DNA of 64,000 nucleotides. Origin: Streptomyces sp. 1-11 (lineage in GTDB: Bacteria; Actinomycetota; Actinomycetes; Streptomycetales; Streptomycetaceae). A program made the position numbers and the translations under genes. The stretch is taken from assembly GCF_007176755.1 (NCBI RefSeq), contig NZ_BJTV01000002.1, positions 310,655 through 374,654 on the forward strand. The letters run 5' to 3'. Numbering within the stretch: the stretch's first letter is position 1; each line of letters opens with the position of its first letter. The notes beneath the pieces were generated by a model, which was given only the letters and a program-made list of their open reading frames with translations, ran no database searches and was not told the origin of the DNA. Below are positions 1-8,778 of this stretch, one piece after another.

Positions 1-527
1 CCTGGCCGGGGCGTTCCGGTACGCGGTACCGGCGCGGGCGGCGCGGCTTGGCGCGGGCGGGGCGCGGCTTGGTCGGCGGCGCGGACGCGGCCCGGACGGC
101 GGGAGCGGGTGTAGGCGAACTCGGCCCGGGCGGCAGGAGTTGGCGCGGCGCGGGCGGGAGCGACGGCGACGCGCGGCCCGGACGGCGGGAGTCGGCTCCG
201 GGCGGGCGCGGCCCGGACGCCGGGAACTGACGCAGCCCGGACGGCGCGGGCAGGCGCCACCTTGACGGCGAGAGCTGGCGCGGCCCGGACGGCGCGGGCG
301 GGCGGGCGCAGCCTGGACGGCGGGGTGGACGGCAGGCGGGCACGGCCCGGGGGGCGGGCCCAGGCGAAGCCGGTCCGGTCAGCGGGAGTTGGCGCGCGGC
401 GGGCGCGGCCCGGACGGCGCGGGCGGGCGTCGCCTGGACGGCGGGGCGGACGCCGGCGGGCGCGGCCCGGGCGGCAGGAGCCGGCGCCGTGCAAGATGGC
501 GCGGGCGGATGCGTCAGGTCGGGAGCC
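1..527. repeat. GC-rich imperfect repeat tract, no gene
   Basis: No convincing gene is present. The sequence is built from a degenerate, irregularly spaced core close to GCGGCCCGGACGGCG, seen at about positions 90, 174, 208, 233, 282, 308, 407, 428 and 463, with linkers rich in GCGGGCGGGC. Open frames here encode only Arg/Gly/Ala-rich low-complexity peptides and differ between strands, as expected for random GC-rich DNA. It lies downstream of the Rv1733c-like gene. It may be expanded non-coding DNA or decayed sequence; no terminator-like perfect hairpin was noticed. Confidence 0.6.
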
Positions 528-1124
528 TCACCACGTCATCCGCCCCCACTGCGGGCCGAACCGGGCCCATTCCGCGTCCCAGTCGTCCATGCGGCGGCGT
601 TCCAGCCGGCCGCGGAGGGCGAGTCCGCCGACGAACGGGATCGCGGCGGCGCTCAGCCCGACCAGGCCGCCCATGAGGACGGCGCGGAAGGTGGCCTCGG
701 AGGCGGTGGCCGGACGGCTGACGAGATGGCCGCGCGGATCGGTCCACACGGTGACCGGGCTGCCCGCCCCGCTGCCCGGCGCGACCCGGGCCTGGCCGGT
801 GTGCACGGAGCCGTCGGCGCCGGTCCAGTGCACCCGCGCCCACACCCGCTCGCCGTCGGCCGCCTCGGAGTCGGACCTTCCGGGAGCCCGGGCCACCACG
901 CGGGCCACGGCGGGCCGCCAGTCCGCGCGCTCCCGGGCCAGTCCGTGCTCCACCGACCGGGCCGCGGCAAGGCCGGCCGACACCCCCGCCAGGACGGTCA
1001 GCAGCCAGGCGGCCAGCACCACCCAGGCCTCCAGCACGTCGGCCCGGCGCCGCAGCGGATTGCGCCGCCAGCGCCACAGCCACACCTTGGGACCACGGAA
1101 CGCCTTCAAAGGCATCCTCCTCAC
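528..1124 (-). CDS. Rv1733c-like membrane protein
   Basis: A 198-residue protein with two hydrophobic helices, at about residues 34-53 and 147-168, flanking an extracytoplasmic loop rich in Val/Arg/Gly (GERVWARVHWTGADGSVHTG). A basic N-terminus and the ending ERRRMDDWDAEWARFGPQW match the actinobacterial Rv1733c-type proteins common in Streptomyces, whose function is unknown. The chosen GTG start is at 1124. An ATG at 1115 is alternative, but the GGAGG motif directly abuts it, which leaves both starts imperfect. The gene stands alone and diverges from the BNR-repeat gene. Confidence 0.75.
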   Translation of the reverse strand: MRRMPLKAFRGPKVWLWRWRRNPLRRRADVLEAWVVLAAWLLTVLAGVSAGLAAARSVEHGLARERADWRPAVARVVARAPGRSDSEAADGERVWARVHWTGADGSVHTGQARVAPGSGAGSPVTVWTDPRGHLVSRPATASEATFRAVLMGGLVGLSAAAIPFVGGLALRGRLERRRMDDWDAEWARFGPQWGRMTW

Positions 1125-1388
1125 GAGCGCGCCGACAGGCCGGACCTGACTCCCATACGGGCGCGGCCGCCCCGTTGCTCACGGCGGACCGTCTCCCCGA
1201 CGGTCGCACGAGAGCCCCCCGCCGCGCAGGCGCATGCCGCAACGCATCGGCACCCGATCGCGTGACAGGCCGACCACACCGCTGTGACCTGCGGCGACCC
1301 GGTTTCCAAGGGTGACTGTCAGTGGTGGGGTGCAGACTGGCCGATATCTGACGACTACCTGGACGACGACGTCCCGGAGGTGACCGGC

Positions 1389-2474
1389 ATGACCGAGGTC
1401 CTGCTCGCCGTGGGCACCCGCAAAGGCTTGTTCATCGGGCGGAGGCGAGGTGGCGGCTGGGAGTTCGACGACACTCCCTACTTCAACGCGCAGGCGGTCT
1501 ACTCGGTCGCCATCGACACCCGGGGGGACCGCCCCCGGCTGCTCGCGGGCGGGGACAGCGCGCACTGGGGCCCGTCGGTGTTCCACTCCGACGACCTCGG
1601 CCGCACCTGGACCGAACCGGCCCGGCCCGCGGTCAAGTTCCCCAAGGACACCGGCGCCTCGCTGGAGCGCGTCTGGCAGCTCCACCCGGCCGCCGCCGAG
1701 CCCGGCGTGGTGTACGCGGGGACGGAACCGGCCGCGCTCTACCGCTCGGTGGACCGCGGCGAGAGCTTCGAGCTGGTGCGCCCGCTGTGGGAACACCCGA
1801 CCCGTTCCCGGTGGGTTCCCGGCGGCGGCGGCGAGGGGCTGCACACGGTGCTCACCGACGCGCGCGACCCGCGGGCGGTGACCGTGGCCGTGTCCACCGC
1901 GGGGGTGTTCCGCACCCGGGACGGCGGGTCGAGCTGGGAGCCGTCCAACTCCGGGGTGTCGGCGGTGTTCCTGCCGGATCCCGACCCGGAGTTCGGCCAG
2001 TGCGTGCACAAGGTCGCGCGCGACGCGGCCGACCCGGACCGGCTGTACCTGCAGAACCACTGGGGTGTGTACCGCAGCGACGACGCGGGCGGGAAGTGGA
2101 CCGACATCGGGGCGGGGCTGCCGTCGACGTTCGGCTTCACGGTGGCCGCCCATCCGCACCGGGGCGGGACGGCGTACGTCTTCCCGATCAACGCCGACGC
2201 CGACCGGGTGCCGGCCGAGCGCCGCTGCCGGGTCTTCCGGACGGACGACGCGGGCGAGAGCTGGGAGCCGCTGTCCGAGGGGCTGCCGTCCGGGGACCAC
2301 TACGGCACCGTGCTGCGCGACGCGCTCTGCACGGACGACGCCGATCCGGCCGGGGTCTACTTCGGCAACCGCAACGGCGAGGTGTTCGCCTCGGCCGACG
2401 ACGGCGACACCTGGCGTCAACTGGCCTCCCATCTGCCGGATGTGCTGTGCGTACGGGCGGCGGTGATCGGCTGA
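1389..2474 (+). CDS. BNR/beta-propeller repeat protein (sialidase-like fold)
   Basis: This 361-residue protein begins MTEVLLAVGTRKGLFIG and carries repeated Asp-box motifs such as S-x-D-x-G-x-T-W (SDDLGRTW, TRDGGSSW, SDDAGGKW, TDDAGESW, SADDGDTW), which mark the blades of a BNR-type beta-propeller. The family includes exo-alpha-sialidases and WD40/YVTN-like proteins, but the catalytic Arg triad of true sialidases is not evident. I therefore call it a propeller protein of unknown substrate. There is no signal peptide, so it should be cytoplasmic. The start at 1389 has GGAGG nine bases upstream, which favours it over upstream in-frame codons. A strong hairpin follows the stop. Confidence 0.8.
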   Translation: MTEVLLAVGTRKGLFIGRRRGGGWEFDDTPYFNAQAVYSVAIDTRGDRPRLLAGGDSAHWGPSVFHSDDLGRTWTEPARPAVKFPKDTGASLERVWQLHPAAAEPGVVYAGTEPAALYRSVDRGESFELVRPLWEHPTRSRWVPGGGGEGLHTVLTDARDPRAVTVAVSTAGVFRTRDGGSSWEPSNSGVSAVFLPDPDPEFGQCVHKVARDAADPDRLYLQNHWGVYRSDDAGGKWTDIGAGLPSTFGFTVAAHPHRGGTAYVFPINADADRVPAERRCRVFRTDDAGESWEPLSEGLPSGDHYGTVLRDALCTDDADPAGVYFGNRNGEVFASADDGDTWRQLASHLPDVLCVRAAVIG

Positions 2475-2495
2475 CACGGGCCGCTTCGCGCGGGA

Positions 2496-2530
2496 GGTGA
2501 GGGCGGCGGTCCGCGGCCGCCGCCCTCACC
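2496..2530. terminator. Perfect 14-bp stem-loop terminator after the BNR gene
   Basis: GGTGAGGGCGGCGG (2496-2509) is exactly complementary to 2517-2530 with a seven-base loop. It begins about 20 bases past the BNR stop codon and separates that gene from ung. No U-tract follows, which is usual in Streptomyces. Confidence 0.75.
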
Positions 2531-2589
2531 GGCCCGGTCCGGCCCGCTCCATCCCGGCCGCGGCTTGATCGCCGACCGGTGCCCGGCAG

Positions 2590-2595
2590 TAGGGT
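2590..2595 (+). promoter_or_regulatory. Leaderless -10 hexamer of ung
   Basis: TAGGGT ends seven bases before the GTG start at 2603, so transcription would begin at or next to the start codon. No Shine-Dalgarno lies at proper spacing. A weak CGGTG sits eight bases upstream of the hexamer, resembling only the 3' half of the damage-promoter -35 element. Confidence 0.5.
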
Positions 2596-2602
2596 GACGC
2601 CC

Positions 2603-3280
2603 GTGGCACCACGACCCTTGCATGAAATCGTCGAACCGGGCTGGGCCGAGGCCCTGGAGCCCGTCGCCGGACGCGTCGCCGCGATGGGGGACTTCCTGCG
2701 CGCGGAGATCGCCGCCGGACGCACCTACCTCCCCGCTGGGCCGAACGTCCTGCGCGCCTTCCAGCAACCCTTCGACGACGTACGGGTCCTGATCGTCGGT
2801 CAGGACCCCTACCCGACCCCGGGGCACGCCGTCGGGCTGTCGTTCTCGGTCGCGCCCGAGGTGCGTCCGCTGCCGCCGAGCCTGATCAACATCTTCCGTG
2901 AGCTGAACAGCGACCTGGGGCTGCCCCAGCCGTCCACCGGCGACCTCACCCCCTGGACGCAGCAGGGCGTGCTGCTGCTCAACAGGGCGCTCACCACGGC
3001 GCCGCGCAGCCCGGCCGCCCATCGCGGCAAGGGCTGGGAGGAGGTCACCGAGCAGGCGATCCGGGCGCTGGCCGGGCGCGGCAAGCCGCTGGTGTCGATC
3101 CTGTGGGGCCGGGACGCCCGCAACCTGCGTCCGCTGCTGGGCAGGCTGCCGGCCGTGGAGTCGGCGCACCCCTCGCCCATGTCGGCCGACCGCGGCTTCT
3201 TCGGCTCGCGTCCGTTCAGCCGGGCCAACGAGCTGCTGATCCAGCAGGGCGGTCAGCCGGTGGACTGGCGTCTGCCGTGA
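2603..3280 (+). CDS. ung: Uracil-DNA glycosylase (family 1)
   Basis: It excises uracil from DNA in base-excision repair. The 225-residue protein carries the family-1 water-activating motif GQDPYP at residues 66-71 (catalytic Asp68) and the leucine-loop motif HPSPMS beginning at His189, together with the uracil-binding segment ILWG. The length is normal for the family. I chose GTG 2603 because the protein then begins [14 protein letters not shown] like relatives, and a -10 element just upstream implies a leaderless message. An in-frame GTG at 2579 is less likely. The stop overlaps the GTG of the next gene by four bases (GTGA), so the two are translationally coupled. Confidence 0.95.
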   Translation: MAPRPLHEIVEPGWAEALEPVAGRVAAMGDFLRAEIAAGRTYLPAGPNVLRAFQQPFDDVRVLIVGQDPYPTPGHAVGLSFSVAPEVRPLPPSLINIFRELNSDLGLPQPSTGDLTPWTQQGVLLLNRALTTAPRSPAAHRGKGWEEVTEQAIRALAGRGKPLVSILWGRDARNLRPLLGRLPAVESAHPSPMSADRGFFGSRPFSRANELLIQQGGQPVDWRLP

Positions 3281-4242
3281 CCGGCGCCGGTTACCTGGCC
3301 GTGGACTCCGGGGGTTCAGGACTTCGGGTCGCCGTCGGGGTACCGGGGCGGCCGCCGTCGGCCCGGGGCGAGTCGCGGGAGCCGGTGCGCACCGGTGCGC
3401 GGGGCATCGACCCGGCGCATCTCATGGCGCAGCTCGTCCCGCTGGCCCGGGAGCTGAGCACACGGGCCGGGCTCGGCGGGCTGGGCACGGTCGTCGTCGG
3501 CGCCGCCGGGTTCGCCACCCTGGGCGACGCCCTCCGTGCCGAGCTGCCGGATCTGCTCGCCCGTGAGCTGGGCGCGCGGTCCGTGGCGCTCGCGGCCGAC
3601 GCCGTGACGGCCTACGTCGGCGCTCTGGGACCACGGCCGGGCGCGGTGGTCGCCGGGGGCACCGGACTGATCGCGATCGGCACCGACCTGCGCCGCTGGC
3701 ACCGGGCCGACGGCTGGGGGCACCTGCTGGGCGACTGCGGCGGCGGGGCCTGGATCGGCCGGGCCGGCCTCGAGGCGGCGCTTCGCGCCCACGACGGCCG
3801 CGACGGCGGCTCCGCACCGCTGCGGGCCGCCGCGGAGGAGCAGTTCGGTCCGCTGCCCGGGCTGCCCGGCCTGCTCTACCCACGCTCCGACCGCCCGGCG
3901 CTGCTCGCCTCGTTCGCGCCACGGGTGGCCGCCTGCGCCGCGGACGACCCGGTGGCCGCCGGCATCCTACGCGCGGCGGCCCGGGCCATGACCGAGTCCG
4001 CCGCGGTCGTCTGCCCTGCCGCCGGTACGCCCGAAGTGGCACTCACCGGGGGCCTCTTCAACATGGGCGACCCGCTGCTCGTGCCGGTGCGCGAGGAGCT
4101 GGCGCACCGGCTGCCGCGGGCCCGGCTGGTCCCCGCCGGGGGTGACCCGCTGCACGGGTGCGTGCGGATCGCGGACGAGCTGGCGGCCGGCCGACTCACA
4201 CTTCCGGATGAACCGACCATGCTTCATATCATCACCGGATAA
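3277..4242 (+). CDS. BadF/BadG-type ATPase, N-acetylglucosamine-kinase-like
   Basis: This 321-residue protein has the actin-like ATPase fold of the BadF/BadG/BcrA family. It shows an N-terminal phosphate motif ([15 protein letters not shown]), a second glycine-rich motif [14 protein letters not shown], and a C-terminal adenosine motif [13 protein letters not shown]. Members of this branch are annotated as N-acetylglucosamine kinases; the substrate cannot be read from sequence. The GTG start overlaps the ung stop as GTGA, so it is probably cotranslated with the repair glycosylase, although the functional link is unclear. Confidence 0.85.
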   Translation: MTGAGYLAVDSGGSGLRVAVGVPGRPPSARGESREPVRTGARGIDPAHLMAQLVPLARELSTRAGLGGLGTVVVGAAGFATLGDALRAELPDLLARELGARSVALAADAVTAYVGALGPRPGAVVAGGTGLIAIGTDLRRWHRADGWGHLLGDCGGGAWIGRAGLEAALRAHDGRDGGSAPLRAAAEEQFGPLPGLPGLLYPRSDRPALLASFAPRVAACAADDPVAAGILRAAARAMTESAAVVCPAAGTPEVALTGGLFNMGDPLLVPVREELAHRLPRARLVPAGGDPLHGCVRIADELAAGRLTLPDEPTMLHIITG

Positions 4243-4393
4243 GGGGCTTAGCCCGCTTCTGACGCCATCTGTCCGACAGATACCCGGAACACGCGCCAAT
4301 CGGGCGCAACTCATCAGACAAAAGCGGACGGATACCGCTCACCTGCACCCTCCCCGAACAGGGGAGCCCAAAGAGCCAGTAACATGCGGCGCC

Positions 4394-5317
4394 ATGAGCT
4401 CCCCCACTGGGCCCGCGTCCGGCCTGCCAGTACGAATGCCGCGACCCCGCCAGCCCGGAAGGCACCGCCGACCGGAACCGCTGGTGGCTCCCGAGGGCGC
4501 GCCCGCGCTCGTCCTCGCGGTGCCCGGCGCGCCCGGCGCCGCCTCGCGCGGCCTCGCCGAGGAGGTCGTGAGCATCGCCCGCTCCGAGCTGCCCGGCCTG
4601 GACGCCCGCATCGGCTACCTCGACGGGGACGACACCGACTACCCGACCCTCAGCTCCGTACTGACCGGCGCCGCCGAGGAGCGGACCGCCCGCTACGAGC
4701 AGGCCCGTGCCGCCGGCGCCGAGGTCAAGGAGCCCGACGGCCCGGTCGCCGTCGTGGTCCCGCTGCTGGCCGGTCCGGACAGCGCACTGCTGCGCCAGGT
4801 CCGCCAGGCCGTGATGGACAGCCGGGTCGCCGCCGAGCTGACCGACGTCCTCGGCCCGCACCCGCTGCTCGCCGAGGCGCTGCACGTGCGTCTGTCCGAG
4901 GCCGGCCTGGCCCGTGCCGACCGTGCCCGCCTGTTCACCGTGGCCACGGCGGCGGACGGCATCATCCTGGCCTCGGTGGGCGGCGAGGAGGCCGTGCAGG
5001 CGGCCGGTATCACCGGCATGCTGCTCGCTGCCCGGCTGGCGGTCCCGGTCATGGCCGCGGCGCTCGACGAGGAGGGTGCGATCACCTCGGTCGCCGAGCA
5101 GCTGAGGTCCTCCGGTTCGCAGCAGCTCGCGCTCGCGCCGTACCTGATCGGCCCGGAGATCGACTCGGCGCTGCTCGCCGCCGCAGCCGAGGAGGCCGGC
5201 TGCGCCACCGCCGAGGCGCTGGGCGCCTACCCGGCGATCGGCAAGCTCGCCCTCGCCAAGTACACGACCGCGCTGGGCATCGCCCCGCCGCAGCAGCAGG
5301 GCACGCCGGTCCGCTGA
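4394..5317 (+). CDS. Sirohydrochlorin chelatase-like (CbiX) protein, probably non-catalytic
   Basis: The 307-residue protein has the two-half architecture of CbiX/CbiK chelatases, which insert Co or Fe into sirohydrochlorin. Recognisable family segments include LGPHPLLAEALHVRL and the terminal GAYPAIGKLALAKYT. The metal-binding His that normally follows the first strand (as in LVAHGSR) is absent: the strand reads LVLAVPGAPG. The second-half His is not evident either. It may be a structural or repurposed relative rather than an active chelatase. The start at 4394 lacks a strong ribosome-binding site. No cobalamin riboswitch motif was found upstream in 4243-4393. Confidence 0.7.
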   Translation: MSSPTGPASGLPVRMPRPRQPGRHRRPEPLVAPEGAPALVLAVPGAPGAASRGLAEEVVSIARSELPGLDARIGYLDGDDTDYPTLSSVLTGAAEERTARYEQARAAGAEVKEPDGPVAVVVPLLAGPDSALLRQVRQAVMDSRVAAELTDVLGPHPLLAEALHVRLSEAGLARADRARLFTVATAADGIILASVGGEEAVQAAGITGMLLAARLAVPVMAAALDEEGAITSVAEQLRSSGSQQLALAPYLIGPEIDSALLAAAAEEAGCATAEALGAYPAIGKLALAKYTTALGIAPPQQQGTPVR

Positions 5318-5341
5318 CGCGTCGCGCACCCCGCAAGGCCG

Positions 5342-5374
5342 AAGGGCCCGCTCCGTCGACCGGAGCGGGCCCTT
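5342..5374. terminator. Bidirectional terminator between convergent genes
   Basis: A perfect 14-bp stem (AAGGGCCCGCTCCG at 5342-5355 pairing with 5361-5374) encloses a five-base loop, TCGAC. It starts 25 bases after the chelatase-like gene and 33 bases before the stop of the convergent lactonase gene. The A and T residues at its ends make it work in both directions. Confidence 0.9.
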
Positions 5375-5406
5375 GCGCGTGCCGTGGGGAAGGCGCGGGC
5401 GTTCGT

Positions 5407-6438
5407 TCAGCCGAAGACGACGCAGGAGGCCGCAGCGACCTCGACGGAGCCGTCGTAGCGGGGCAGCCCGGTGCCTTCCCGCACGTCGAACCAGGTGACG
5501 TCGCCGGAGCGCTCGTTGGCGCAGTAGAGGAAGCCGTCGTGTTCGGCGAGGGCGCGGGGCCAGTGCCCGCCGCACGGCACGGTGCCGGCCGGCCGCAGCC
5601 CGTCCCCCTGCACGGCGAACACCGACAGGACGTCCTCGCCGCGGGTCGCGGTCCACACGAAGCGGCCGTCGGGCGAGACCACGACGCCCGAGGGGTAGGC
5701 GTCGCCGGCCGGGGCGCCCGGCAGGACCGGGACCTCGGCCAGGGGCTTCAGGGAGCCGCCGGCCGCGTCCCAGCGGCACACGGTGACCGTCGGGGTGAGC
5801 TCGTTGACCACGTAGGCGCGCTCGCCGTCCGGGTGGAAGGCCAGGTGGCGGGGGCCCGAGCCGGGGCGCAGCGCGATCTCCCGGTGCAGCACGGGCACGC
5901 CCCCTTCGAGGGTGCAGACCCGCACCGAGTCCGTGCCGAGGTCGACGCTGACGATCCACCGGCCGCTGGGATCCGGCTGCACCTGGTGCGCGTGCGGGGC
6001 GCGCTGGCGGCGGTCGTGCGGGCCGGATCCGGTGTGCTGCAGCAGCCCGGAGGGCTCGGAGGCCAGGGTGCCGTCGGGGCGCAAGGGTACGGCGGTGACG
6101 CTGCCGGATCCGTAGTTGGCGGTCAGCAGATGGCCGGCGTGCAGTGCGAGGTGGGTGGGCCCGGCGGCACCGACCGGCACCGGCGGGCCCGCGGGTTCGG
6201 GCTTGTCCCCGTCCACGCGGTACGCGGCGACGGCTCCCTCGGCGGTCTCGCTGACCGTGTACAGCATGGCGCCGTCCGGGGAGAGGGCCAGGTAGGCGGG
6301 GTCGGGCACGGTGCCGAGGCTCCCGGTGAGGGTCAGCGCGCCGGTGCCCGGGTGGACCGCCGCGGTGACCAGTCCGGGGCCGCCGGCGGCCGTGAACGAC
6401 CCGATGAACGCCCTGTGCCGCCTGCCGACTGCTGCCAC
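5407..6438 (-). CDS. Lactonase-family seven-bladed beta-propeller protein
   Basis: A 343-residue protein of the YbhE/6-phosphogluconolactonase-like propeller family. Repeats of the type SPDGAMLYTVSE, HPDGERAYVVNE and SPDGRFVWTATR, plus GPRHLAFHPDG and the conserved PHAHQVQPDPSGR segment, define it. E. coli YbhE hydrolyses 6-phosphogluconolactone, but many actinobacterial members are uncharacterised, so the substrate remains open. No signal peptide is visible. It is monocistronic, convergent with the chelatase-like gene and downstream of the FUSC gene in the opposite direction of reading. Confidence 0.85.
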   Translation of the reverse strand: MAAVGRRHRAFIGSFTAAGGPGLVTAAVHPGTGALTLTGSLGTVPDPAYLALSPDGAMLYTVSETAEGAVAAYRVDGDKPEPAGPPVPVGAAGPTHLALHAGHLLTANYGSGSVTAVPLRPDGTLASEPSGLLQHTGSGPHDRRQRAPHAHQVQPDPSGRWIVSVDLGTDSVRVCTLEGGVPVLHREIALRPGSGPRHLAFHPDGERAYVVNELTPTVTVCRWDAAGGSLKPLAEVPVLPGAPAGDAYPSGVVVSPDGRFVWTATRGEDVLSVFAVQGDGLRPAGTVPCGGHWPRALAEHDGFLYCANERSGDVTWFDVREGTGLPRYDGSVEVAAASCVVFG

Positions 6439-6522
6439 CGCTGTCCCCTCTCGGTACGCGCGAGTGGTGCCGACGGTAGCAGTCGATCAGCGTCGGTCTA
6501 GACCATCAGAGGGCGTTTCCCC

Positions 6523-8013
6523 TCAGGCGCCGACGAGCCGTGAGCCGGAGGGCGCCCGCAGCGGCTCGGCCAGCTCGGCGAGGGCCCGCTCCAGGCCGTG
6601 CAGATGGGCCAGGGCGGGCTCGGCCGGGGCCTCGGCGGGCCGGTGGACCTGCTCGGAGCCGCCTTCGGTGAGCGCCTCGACCGCGGTCTCCGCCCGCCGG
6701 CAGGCGGCGGCCAGGCGGGCGTCGTGGGAGGCCACGGGGTCCGCCGCGACCGCGACCAGACCGCGGATCTCGCGCGCGCAGTCGTCGAGCAGGGCCAGCA
6801 CCCGGCGGGCGCGCCGCTTGCGGCCCAGCATCGGGTTCAGCGGGTGCACGAGCGGGGCGACCGAGAGCCGCACCCGGCCGAGCAACTGCTCCAGTTCGGC
6901 CACGCGGGGCGCCGGGTCGGCCGTCGGCGATCCGGCGAGCCGCGCGGCGGCCTCGGCGGTGCAGGCGTGCACACAGCGCAGCGCGCGCTGGATCCAGGCG
7001 TCGGTGGTGGCGTGCGTGGTGACGGGCAGCACGAAGAGCACTGCGAGCGCGGCGCCGAGGGCGCCGACCCCGGTCTCGGCCAGGCGCAGAGCGAGCAGGC
7101 CCGGGGTGAGGACGCCGAGGAGGCCGTAGAGCGACGCGGCGAGCACGGTCACCCAGAGCATCATCCAGGTGTAGGAGACGGCGGCCGTGTAGAAGATGCC
7201 GAAGACGGCGACGGCGACGAGGGCGGCCGTGGGCGCGGCAGCGCCGTGCACCGGCACGGCCGCGAGGAAGCCGAGGCCGATGCCGATGACGGTGCCGAGC
7301 ACCCGCCGGAAGCCGCGGACCAGCGTCTCGCCGCGCGAGGCGGTGTTCACGAACACCCACCAGGTGGCGCCCACCGCCCAGTACCAGCGCTGTCCGGACA
7401 TGAGCTGGCCGGCGACGAGCGCGAAGCCGGCGCCCGCGGTCGCCTGCACGGCCTGCCGCGTGGTCACCCGGGCGAAACCGGCGCCCGCGGGAGGCGCGGG
7501 CGACGCGGCCGGGGGCAGCCCGCGCTCGTAGCACCACAGGCCGAAGCGCACCGCCGCCGCGCTGAGCACGGACAGCAGGACGGCGGCGTACAGCGCGGGC
7601 AGCTGTCCGGGCGTGGTGTGCAGGAACTGGGCCATGAAGAAGGTCATGAAGGCGAAGACGCCGAGGCTGTGGCCGCGCGGACCCCAGCGACGGGCGTACA
7701 CGCCGGCGCCGACCACGGCGAGGAACACCAGGTCCCGCGCCACGGGGAAGTCGTGCAGCACGGCCGCGGCGGCGAGCACGGGCAGGCCGGCCACGGGCAG
7801 CAGCGCGGTGGTGACCGCCTGCCCGCGCACGGTGGCGTCGGCGACGGTGAACAGGGCGAGCAGCGCGGCGAGACCGCCGGTGACCTGGCCGGCGAGGGGC
7901 TGCCCCACGAGCCCGCACACGGCGACCGCCAGCCCGATGCCGAGCACGGCCCGCGCAGCGAAACGCAGCCGCGTCCGCCCCGGGTCCGCGGCCACGAACA
8001 CCCTTTTCAGCAC
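6523..8013 (-). CDS. FUSC-family aromatic-acid-exporter-like membrane protein
   Basis: This 496-residue integral membrane protein has two clusters of transmembrane helices (about residues 15-165 and 215-340) followed by a soluble helical region rich in Ala/Glu/Arg. The second cluster contains the fusaric-acid-resistance signature region QRWYWAVGATWWVFVNTASR and GFRRVLGTVIGIGLGF, typical of FUSC/AaeB-like transporters. Substrate export is inferred only from family. The GTG start at 8013 is preceded by GGGAGGGA at ideal spacing. It diverges from an Lrp/AsnC regulator across a 268-bp spacer that contains a symmetrical motif pair. Confidence 0.8.
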   Translation of the reverse strand: MLKRVFVAADPGRTRLRFAARAVLGIGLAVAVCGLVGQPLAGQVTGGLAALLALFTVADATVRGQAVTTALLPVAGLPVLAAAAVLHDFPVARDLVFLAVVGAGVYARRWGPRGHSLGVFAFMTFFMAQFLHTTPGQLPALYAAVLLSVLSAAAVRFGLWCYERGLPPAASPAPPAGAGFARVTTRQAVQATAGAGFALVAGQLMSGQRWYWAVGATWWVFVNTASRGETLVRGFRRVLGTVIGIGLGFLAAVPVHGAAAPTAALVAVAVFGIFYTAAVSYTWMMLWVTVLAASLYGLLGVLTPGLLALRLAETGVGALGAALAVLFVLPVTTHATTDAWIQRALRCVHACTAEAAARLAGSPTADPAPRVAELEQLLGRVRLSVAPLVHPLNPMLGRKRRARRVLALLDDCAREIRGLVAVAADPVASHDARLAAACRRAETAVEALTEGGSEQVHRPAEAPAEPALAHLHGLERALAELAEPLRAPSGSRLVGA

Positions 8014-8164
8014 TGATCCCTCCCCTTGGCACACCCGTACGACCGGAACACCCGGAACGCCGGGCGGCGCACCGGCACAGAAAAGGCGCCGCGGGGATCC
8101 GCAGCGCCATCGACGTCTCCATGAGAGCATCACAGGGGTCGCTGGCTCAAGTCTCGGCCGGATC

Positions 8165-8273
8165 ACTGGTCCAATGGCCCAGCCCGGCACCGTGGCGAAG
8201 AGGTCCCCAGAATGCCAACGGTCCAGGTCGGACGGCACGCGCGGTCCGCTCACGAGTGAGCCATTGGTACAGT
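8165..8273. promoter_or_regulatory. Paired inverted operator candidate for the Lrp/AsnC regulator
   Basis: CCAATGGC at 8171-8178 is repeated as its exact reverse complement at 8260-8267. The likeness continues outwards: ACTG precedes both copies when each is read in its own orientation, with two free bases between. The second copy overlaps the likely -10 hexamer TACAGT (8268-8273) of the regulator gene, which would permit autorepression. The first copy lies on the side of the divergent transporter gene. Assignment to this regulator is inference from position. Confidence 0.5.
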
Positions 8274-8281
8274 CGTACCTC

Positions 8282-8758
8282 ATGAGCGTGGACGCACTCG
8301 ACACCCGCATCCTGCGGCTGCTGCTGGAGCAGCCGCGCACCAGCGTGCGCGAGTACGCCCGCATCCTCGGCGTCGCCCGGGGCACCCTCCAGGCCCGGCT
8401 GGACCGCATGGAGCGCGACGGTGTGATCACCGGCACGGGCCCCTCGCTGTCCCCCGCCGCGCTCGGCCACCCGGTGCTGGCCTTCGTGCACGTCGAGGTC
8501 ACCCAGGGCCATCTGGACGACGTGGGCGACGCGCTGGCCGCCGTGCCGGAGATCGTCGAGGCCTTCTCGATCACGGGCGGCGGCGACCTGCTCGCCCGGG
8601 TGGTGGGGCGGGACAACGCCCATTTGGAGGACGTGATCCAGAAGCTGATCAGCCTGCCGGGCGTGGTGCGCACCCGCACCGAGGTAGCCCTGCGTGAGCG
8701 CGTGCCGTACCGGTTGCTCCCCTTGGTGGAGTCGGTCGGGCGGGCGGACCGCGGCTGA
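8282..8758 (+). CDS. Lrp/AsnC-family transcriptional regulator
   Basis: A 158-residue protein: an N-terminal winged helix (LDTRILRLLLEQPRTSVREYARILGV, then the recognition helix ARGTLQARLDRMERDGVI) and a C-terminal RAM ligand-binding domain (about residues 65-145) containing the FSITGGGDLLARV element. Such proteins form octamers and respond to amino acids or related ligands. There is no Shine-Dalgarno before the ATG and TACAGT ends eight bases upstream, so the message is probably leaderless. The divergent FUSC-type exporter is the most likely target. Confidence 0.9.
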   Translation: MSVDALDTRILRLLLEQPRTSVREYARILGVARGTLQARLDRMERDGVITGTGPSLSPAALGHPVLAFVHVEVTQGHLDDVGDALAAVPEIVEAFSITGGGDLLARVVGRDNAHLEDVIQKLISLPGVVRTRTEVALRERVPYRLLPLVESVGRADRG

Positions 8759-8778
8759 CGCTTGGCATGCTGGACGGC

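Noticed and set aside
262..1149. Plus-strand frames covering the repeat tract and the Rv1733c-like gene
   Set aside because: The products are Arg/Ala/Gly-rich and antisense to a recognised membrane protein; frames differ only by GC skew.
2579..2602. GTG 2579 as the ung start
   Set aside because: The -10 hexamer TAGGGT lies inside this extension and the resulting N-terminus is unlike other Ung proteins.
4243..4393. Cobalamin riboswitch before the chelatase-like gene
   Set aside because: Several short stems exist (such as CTCCCC/GGGGAG near 4352-4368), but the conserved B12-box sequence is absent.
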